The notes under the pieces: model-generated
Told to the model about the DNA's origin: nothing
The model's database searches: none
What the model saw: the letters and a program-made list of their open reading frames with translations, nothing else
From: Trichomonas vaginalis G3
Lineage: Eukaryota > Parabasalia > Trichomonadida > Trichomonadidae
NCBI RefSeq assembly: GCF_026262505.1
Contig: NC_067203.1
Location: 12,288,392 to 12,352,391, forward strand
DNA length: 64,000 nt
Direction: 5' to 3'
Part shown: one piece after another, positions 59,989-64,000 of the stretch
Position numbering within the stretch: position 1 is the stretch's first letter
How the letters are laid out: the number at the start of each line of letters is the position of its first letter
Program-made: the position numbers and the translations under genes

Positions 59989-60342
59989 TTAAAGTCTTAC
60001 AGGCATTGAGTAATCGCTATAACCATCATGGTCTGCGAATTCATGTAATCTTGATGCATCAGGTTCTTTCTTCGTTGGTGCATGAAACCTTGCTTCATCA
60101 TAAAGGTTCATATAATGGTTTGTCACGTTTGGGGTAGACCCAATTTTTGCATATTGAGGATATGAGTAATGATACACTAAGTTGAACCCATTACTACCAT
60201 CATCAACATATATCTTTGGTGGAGGTTGTCTTATTAAATTCCTTCCTCTTGGGGCTTTGAGTTGGACGATCTGATCTAGATCATTGTAAACAACTCCTGT
60301 TGCAGTATATTCTGTGTTGTTCTCTGGGTTAATGTTCGTCAT
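59989..60342 (-). CDS. Maverick protein, 117 aa, unknown
   Basis: A complete frame upstream of the integrase on the same strand (13-bp gap). It is Pro-, Tyr- and His-rich with no membrane span. A central Tyr-Val-Asp-Asp-Gly-Ser-Asn-Gly segment and a C-terminal Tyr-Ser-Asp-Tyr-Ser-Met-Pro are visible. No family recognised. The 35-bp gap to the divergent 193-aa gene must hold both promoters. Confidence 0.6.
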   Translation of the reverse strand: MTNINPENNTEYTATGVVYNDLDQIVQLKAPRGRNLIRQPPPKIYVDDGSNGFNLVYHYSYPQYAKIGSTPNVTNHYMNLYDEARFHAPTKKEPDASRLHEFADHDGYSDYSMPVRL

Positions 60343-60377
60343 TTATATGAGAATAAAACAATTTTTACTCATAACAA

Positions 60378-60959
60378 ATGAGATCGAAGTCAATTCTTTA
60401 TGGTGCAGCTAATCTTCCAATTGAACCAACAAGCAATGTTGATTCAAGAACAACTAATAACATTGTGATAAAGAACTATCCATCTGGTACAGTAAGTGAT
60501 GCTCCAACAGAGATAAAAAAAGAGGAAACAACTACGAACTCAGAAGCACCAATGTATCCTCCTCCTTTAAGTCCATTAACTTCCAACCTGACCTCATCGA
60601 GATCTGTGGAGACTTCATCGAGGATTGGTGTAGAAGAGTATTTACTTAGTATATACCAGAAGATACTTCTAGACCAAGACAAAGAGCTCTTTTCTAACTT
60701 AGTGAGCAAAGATCAGATCTTACTACCTAAGCCAGACTTGGAAGAAGTTGTTCACAGAATGACTGGGTTCAAGTGTGAAATAGACCTACTGGACCCAGAC
60801 ATCACATGTTGTGGTATTCCACCACCTTTCTCAAAAATAGCTCAGATCAGAATCATTGATGAGAACAATATTGCTCAAGAGTTTAAGTATGCATATAATG
60901 CACAATATACTGAGTTAATAAGTAGGTATAATTTATGTCTTAAGTATGTGATCGTTTAA
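60378..60959 (+). CDS. Maverick protein, 193 aa, unknown
   Basis: Residues 1-75 are Ser/Thr/Pro-rich and probably disordered. Residues 80-193 look folded, with helices (Glu-Glu-Tyr-Leu-Leu-Ser-Ile-Tyr-Gln-Lys) and a Cys-Cys-Gly segment. No family recognised. It is divergent from the 117-aa gene and followed after 19 bp by the 88-aa gene. Confidence 0.6.
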   Translation: MRSKSILYGAANLPIEPTSNVDSRTTNNIVIKNYPSGTVSDAPTEIKKEETTTNSEAPMYPPPLSPLTSNLTSSRSVETSSRIGVEEYLLSIYQKILLDQDKELFSNLVSKDQILLPKPDLEEVVHRMTGFKCEIDLLDPDITCCGIPPPFSKIAQIRIIDENNIAQEFKYAYNAQYTELISRYNLCLKYVIV

Positions 60960-60962
60960 CCG

Positions 60963-60972
60963 AAAAGTGACA
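60963..60972 (+). promoter_or_regulatory. AAAAGTGACA motif before the 88-aa gene
   Basis: The motif ends 6 bp before the ATG at 60979 and lies in the 19-bp gap between two genes. It is the clearest example of this motif at a start codon. Confidence 0.5.
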
Positions 60973-60978
60973 TTTCCA

Positions 60979-61245
60979 ATGAGCCAAAGACTACAAAGGT
61001 TCTTTGACCTAATTGCTGAGGAAGATGAACCAATATCTGTAGGTAAAGCAATGAGAGTTCATCACAACGTATTTGGTGAAGAAGATCCCTTCTCAAATCC
61101 CGAAGAAGCAATTCTTACCATGTTCATAATGAAATGGTATGAAAAGCATCGTGAGGTTGAAGTTTCATACTACACGTTCTTGTATGAGTTAGGAAAATAT
61201 AACGTCAAGATGAAAGAATATCTTGAAAAGAGAAACAATGAATAA
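60979..61245 (+). CDS. Maverick protein, 88 aa, unknown
   Basis: Starts at the ATG at 60979; four open codons upstream begin with GTG and overlap the promoter-like motif. It is helical and charged, with no membrane span (Leu-Gln-Arg-Phe-Phe-Asp-Leu-Ile near the start; Met-Phe-Ile-Met-Lys-Trp-Tyr-Glu-Lys-His in the middle). No family recognised. Confidence 0.6.
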   Translation: MSQRLQRFFDLIAEEDEPISVGKAMRVHHNVFGEEDPFSNPEEAILTMFIMKWYEKHREVEVSYYTFLYELGKYNVKMKEYLEKRNNE

Positions 61246-61273
61246 AACTTATCGTTTACTCAAGTAATTATTT

Positions 61274-61666
61274 TTAGTACTTTTCGACGTACTTTTTGAT
61301 CTTGTCAAGAGCTTCGAGCATCTGCTTCTTTGCATTGTGCTTGGCGAAGATGGCTTGCTCAATGGTGAGCTCGAAGGCTTCTTTACCGATCGGCTGGTGT
61401 TCGCGAAGATCTTTGAGTGCATCAAGAACTGCAGTGTACTCTGATGGTAAATGGGAGCCATCAATGAGTGTATAAAGGATGAGCATGTACTCCTGCAGTA
61501 AGTTCTCCTGTTTCAAGCGGGACTTGAACTCTTCGCGGAGATCTTGAAGCTTTTGGAGCTTCTCAGTGGCTTGAAGGTAGTCAATGATGACCTTCTCTTG
61601 TCCCTCAAGTGCTTGTGGGAGGAAGTGGACATAAGCTGTTGACTTCATCAAAAATGAAGTGGTCAT
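61274..61666 (-). CDS. Maverick coiled-coil protein, 130 aa
   Basis: I choose the ATG at 61666: the longer frame to 61780 would overlap the oppositely directed membrane-protein gene almost entirely, and a TGACACTTTTT motif lies just upstream of 61666. The protein is helical throughout with heptad patterns at about 30-60 and 100-128. No family recognised. Confidence 0.6.
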   Translation of the reverse strand: MTTSFLMKSTAYVHFLPQALEGQEKVIIDYLQATEKLQKLQDLREEFKSRLKQENLLQEYMLILYTLIDGSHLPSEYTAVLDALKDLREHQPIGKEAFELTIEQAIFAKHNAKKQMLEALDKIKKYVEKY

Positions 61667-61676
61667 GACACTTTTT
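61666..61676. promoter_or_regulatory. TGACACTTTTT motif between divergent Maverick genes
   Basis: It lies in the 16-bp interval between the starts at 61666 (minus) and 61683 (plus). It is a variant of the AAAAGTGACA motif on the other strand. Confidence 0.4.
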
Positions 61677-61682
61677 AAGTTA

Positions 61683-61853
61683 ATGTCCGAGCCATACAGT
61701 GATGTCGAAGCAGCACATGAACCAAAGAAGAAGTCTTGCTGGGAAAAGACAAAGATTGTTGGTAACGCAATCCTAGCCATTTGTGTTGTTTTGAACTTGA
61801 TCGTACTTCTGATCTTGTTCTACAAACTCAACAGAGGTTATTGTCTCAAGTAA
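61683..61853 (+). CDS. Maverick single-span membrane protein, 56 aa
   Basis: From the ATG at 61683: an acidic/basic N-terminal part (residues 1-22), one hydrophobic span (about 26-47, Ala-Ile-Leu-Ala-Ile-Cys-Val-Val-Leu), and a short basic end. A longer in-frame start at 61659 exists but overlaps the divergent gene's start. Single-span proteins of this size occur in both Maverick lineages here. Role unknown. Confidence 0.6.
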   Translation: MSEPYSDVEAAHEPKKKSCWEKTKIVGNAILAICVVLNLIVLLILFYKLNRGYCLK

Positions 61854-61877
61854 ACACTTATTTTTATTACCATATAA

Positions 61878-62720
61878 ATGATTTTTACCAAACCTCCTTT
61901 ACCTTTCATAGGTAATAAGTCGAAGATCAGGAAAGATCTTATCGACATACTCAAAGACATCAAAGGGGATTATGTCTTCGTTGACCTATTTGGTGGTTCT
62001 CTCTATATCTCTCATCTGTTGCATATTATGTTCCCAAAAGCAACGATCATAGCTAACGACTATGATAACTACGTTGATAGACTGAAACACATTCATGACA
62101 CGAATGAAATACTTAAGGAACTTAAGGAGAGAATAAATGTTAAGCCAGATGAGAAAATTCCTACTGATCAGAAAGAGATCGTCAGAGAAGTTATAAGTAA
62201 AGCTCCATACATAGACTGGGATACATTATGTTCACGTCTTCTCTATTCTGGAGCATACAAATACTATGATCTTGACACATTAATGAAGAAAGTGTTATAC
62301 CTCAGATATACTAACTTATTTGGTGAAAACATAGATGACTATCTTGAAGGTTTAACTATTGTTCATAAAGATTGGAGAATACTCTTCAATGAGTATAAAG
62401 ATCTTCCCAATGTTTTCTTTATATGTGATCCTCCATACTTCCATACTTATTCTATACAGTATGGAGATGAATGGACTCTTAAAGATACTGTAGAAACCTT
62501 TGATGTCCTTAATTATCCATCTATTTACTTCAGTAGTGATAAATCTTATACAGAAGAACTTATAGAGATATTGACAAAAAGATATGGAGAGAAATTTCCT
62601 ATGAGAAAGCATGTTATAGATAGAGGTTTAATTAATCCTAACACTCAGAAAAATAATGAAGTAATATATGTCACTTTTTCTGTTAATGGAGAAGAGAAAG
62701 ATCAAGAAGATAATAGTTGA
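61878..62720 (+). CDS. N6-adenine DNA methyltransferase (D12 class, Dam-like), 280 aa
   Basis: The N-terminal Pro-Pro-Leu-Pro-Phe-Ile-Gly-Asn-Lys-Ser-Lys (6-16) and motif I Asp-Leu-Phe-Gly-Gly-Ser (36-41) bind S-adenosylmethionine. Motif IV Asp-Pro-Pro-Tyr (184-187) is the catalytic adenine-flipping motif. All are intact and the length is that of bacterial Dam (278). N6-methyladenine is the main methylated base known in trichomonad DNA, and Maverick-borne enzymes are its likely source. No restriction-enzyme partner is visible nearby. A broken relative sits in copy B at 8348-9147. The recognition site (GATC in Dam) cannot be told from sequence alone. Confidence 0.9.
   Translation: MIFTKPPLPFIGNKSKIRKDLIDILKDIKGDYVFVDLFGGSLYISHLLHIMFPKATIIANDYDNYVDRLKHIHDTNEILKELKERINVKPDEKIPTDQKEIVREVISKAPYIDWDTLCSRLLYSGAYKYYDLDTLMKKVLYLRYTNLFGENIDDYLEGLTIVHKDWRILFNEYKDLPNVFFICDPPYFHTYSIQYGDEWTLKDTVETFDVLNYPSIYFSSDKSYTEELIEILTKRYGEKFPMRKHVIDRGLINPNTQKNNEVIYVTFSVNGEEKDQEDNS
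62669..62679 (+). promoter_or_regulatory. TGTCACTTTTT motif before the 95-aa gene
   Basis: It lies 6 bp before the ATG at 62686, inside the 3' end of the methyltransferase gene. It is another copy of the AAAAGTGACA motif (reverse orientation). Confidence 0.4.
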
Positions 62721-62973
62721 TGAGGGAACTGAAGAAGCGACGACATTCATCTTTGACGACGGAAAGCTCACATTCGTTGTCGATAAAAATGGACAACACT
62801 TACACAAAAGAAAGAGACCAAGAAAATTTTTAGATCTCCCAAAAGCTAGGAAACCAAAGGAACCATTTCCAGTACCAGCCGTCCAAGAACCAGAGAGACT
62901 TTTGATACCAAAACCTGTGGTTGACAAATATGATCCAGATCAGTTCTTCCCAAAAATACCAAAGTTAGAATAA
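62686..62973 (+). CDS. Maverick basic/proline-rich protein, 95 aa
   Basis: I prefer the ATG at 62686 over 62668 because the latter lies inside the promoter-like motif. The first 45 residues alternate as in short beta strands. The rest is Lys/Pro-rich, ending Lys-Tyr-Asp-Pro-Asp-Gln-Phe-Phe-Pro-Lys. It overlaps the methyltransferase end by 35 bp. No family recognised. Confidence 0.6.
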   Translation: MEKRKIKKIIVDEGTEEATTFIFDDGKLTFVVDKNGQHLHKRKRPRKFLDLPKARKPKEPFPVPAVQEPERLLIPKPVVDKYDPDQFFPKIPKLE

Positions 62974-63540
62974 AAACTCCTTTATTTCTTTAGTATTATA
63001 TAATAAGTCTATTAGTAAGCTCTGTTCTCGTTCTGTTCTGGTATTTTGACGTCTTTTCATGGTCTCGCATAATAAGATCATGAACTTTTTCTTGAGATAC
63101 TCGAAGAGCTGAGGTAAGTTATCATATTCTGGATATGTAGGAAGCATCCCTGCTATCGTAAGTGTTGTATCAATAAGGATTGGACTTATATCGGAAAAGT
63201 CGAGATCTGGAGTAGAATAAGAAGGTAAGTCTCTTACATGTAGGTAGTCATTATATGCTTTACGCATGAGACTGAGTTTCTGGAGCACAACTATGAGACT
63301 TTGGTTCTGACGTTCAAGTTTGCTTAAAGTTCTCTCCAAGCTTCTGTAATAAACGTCAACCTCTGTAAGAGCAGATATTTTTGCATTGATCTCGGAGATC
63401 TTTTCTTGAACTTCACCAAGTTTGACCTTAACTGACGTTTGAGCTCCCATCATGTTTTCATCAAGGTCATTCTCTATGTCATCAATGATATCTTCCCATG
63501 AAGTCATGTTTTCATCATTGATCTTAACGTGAACACTCAT
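62965..63540 (-). CDS. Maverick coiled-coil protein, 191 aa
   Basis: ATG at 63540. Residues 1-35 are acidic, 40-100 form a coiled coil (Val-Gln-Glu-Lys-Ile-Ser-Glu-Ile-Asn), and 100-191 are helical with hydrophobic patches. It overlaps the convergent 95-aa gene tail by 9 bp. No family recognised; a capsid-associated or replication accessory role is possible. Confidence 0.6.
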   Translation of the reverse strand: MSVHVKINDENMTSWEDIIDDIENDLDENMMGAQTSVKVKLGEVQEKISEINAKISALTEVDVYYRSLERTLSKLERQNQSLIVVLQKLSLMRKAYNDYLHVRDLPSYSTPDLDFSDISPILIDTTLTIAGMLPTYPEYDNLPQLFEYLKKKFMILLCETMKRRQNTRTEREQSLLIDLLYNTKEIKEFLF

Positions 63541-63576
63541 GAAAAAAATGTCATGTAAAGTATAAATGTCAGATTT

Positions 63577-63975
63577 TTACTCTTGAGCTTCTTCTCTCTG
63601 GATTGACTCGTCTGTAGGGCTTAATGTGCCATCACGTTCGACCAGAAGGTTCTGCTCAGGTCTGTCAAGGAGCTGTCTGTAGGTCGTGAAGGTTTCAACG
63701 AGTCCTTGGTAAGGAGTTTGGAGATCAACATCGACCCATGGGTGTTTGCGTAAGAAAGCAGCAAGGCTTTCACGCTTGGAGTCAATGACATCTTTCTTAT
63801 TGGTTAATCCTTCTTCAAAGCTTAGGATTACTCCTGCAGTTGATTCAAGTCTTTGGATCTGGCGTCTGGAAACCTTGGTGAGTTGTCTTATCCTCTCGTT
63901 TCCAAATACATGCAGGAGATATGCAGAAATTACTTCATTAAGTTCGATTAAACAAATTGGATGAAGATCAGTCAT
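63577..63975 (-). CDS. Maverick protein, 132 aa, unknown
   Basis: ATG at 63975, near the window edge. It is helical and charged; residues 30-48 (Arg-Gln-Leu-Thr-Lys-Val-Ser-Arg-Arg-Gln-Ile-Gln-Arg-Leu) look like a DNA-contacting helix or histone-like helix, which is a weak impression. The C-terminus is acidic. It has the same orientation as the 191-aa gene, with a 36-bp gap. Confidence 0.55.
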   Translation of the reverse strand: MTDLHPICLIELNEVISAYLLHVFGNERIRQLTKVSRRQIQRLESTAGVILSFEEGLTNKKDVIDSKRESLAAFLRKHPWVDVDLQTPYQGLVETFTTYRQLLDRPEQNLLVERDGTLSPTDESIQREEAQE

Positions 63976-64000
63976 GGCTTTTGTAAAGCAATCTTTTGTA

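Larger units (their letters stand above)
52573..64000. mobile_element. Maverick/Polinton copy C, left part (right end outside the window)
   Basis: Gene-dense segment with hallmark Maverick genes: FtsK/HerA-type packaging ATPase, retrovirus-type integrase and several small virion-like proteins, plus an adenine methyltransferase. The DNA polymerase B, adenovirus-type protease and major capsid genes expected in a 15-20 kb Maverick are not in view and probably lie beyond 64000. The left edge is inferred from the switch in composition and the imperfect palindrome at 52573-52618. It looks mostly whole, with about one evident break in the proline-rich gene region. It is near-identical to copy A, so probably young. 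Confidence 0.88.

Noticed and set aside
61667-61780. A longer start for the 130-aa Maverick protein
   Set aside because: It would cover the divergent membrane-protein gene and the promoter-like motif; the ATG at 61666 gives a clean gap.
61878-62720. Restriction-modification system
   Set aside because: No endonuclease-like gene is seen on either side; the enzyme stands alone within the element.

Overview
The window looks like nuclear DNA of a trichomonad, most likely Trichomonas vaginalis. It is AT-rich, every host gene I recognise is an uninterrupted reading frame, and the families are trichomonad hallmarks: BspA-like leucine-rich-repeat surface proteins, DUF3447/ankyrin-repeat proteins, Pmp-like surface proteins with serine/threonine/proline/histidine-rich stalks, and Maverick (Polinton) elements. 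The species call rests on pattern recognition and remembered sequence, not on a search.

Layout. 1-2675 is the inside of a young Maverick (copy A). It ends at a 25-base assembly gap (2676-2700) that falls in its tandem-repeat coding region. 2701-about 4122 is a degraded-looking small-subunit (18S) rRNA gene on the minus strand, followed by spacer-like DNA to about 5240. 5240-9320 is a much older, heavily broken Maverick (copy B). A short 5S-rRNA-like fragment (about 9398-9447) abuts the 3' part of a Pmp-like surface protein gene (9518-10531). From 10.5 to 52.5 kb is ordinary host DNA: a 560-aa unknown protein, a BspA-like protein with a decayed relative nearby, an interrupted membrane-protein gene, an exportin-like and an importin-beta-like karyopherin, four DUF3447/ankyrin genes (three damaged), a 711-aa unknown protein, a Spc25-like kinetochore subunit, two type II membrane glycosyltransferase-like proteins, a CAF1 deadenylase, a multi-span membrane protein, an NME7-like DM10/NDPK protein, the ribosome-biogenesis factor BRX1 and a Rab GTPase. 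From about 52.57 kb to the right edge is a third Maverick (copy C). It carries a packaging ATPase, an integrase, a D12-class adenine DNA methyltransferase and a set of small proteins. Its remaining genes lie beyond the window.

How the parts relate. The host genes form no operon. They stand singly with short flanks; CAF1 and the multi-span protein are divergent with 66 bp between their starts. Paralogous ankyrin genes occur as inverted pairs (22.2-26.3 kb and 36.4-45.6 kb). The Maverick genes are packed on both strands with very short gaps, many holding an AAAAGTGACA-type motif just before a start codon. Copies A and C are nearly identical over about 2.7 kb and lie in opposite orientation. Copy B belongs to another, older lineage, yet it also kept an adenine methyltransferase.

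The most unusual non-coding signals are a 122-bp tandem repeat made of perfect hairpins at 51.3-51.6 kb, in which one hairpin loop is inverted relative to the other units; a 218-bp fold-back element at 39.3-39.5 kb; and the rRNA fragments (18S and 5S) lying beside the old Maverick.
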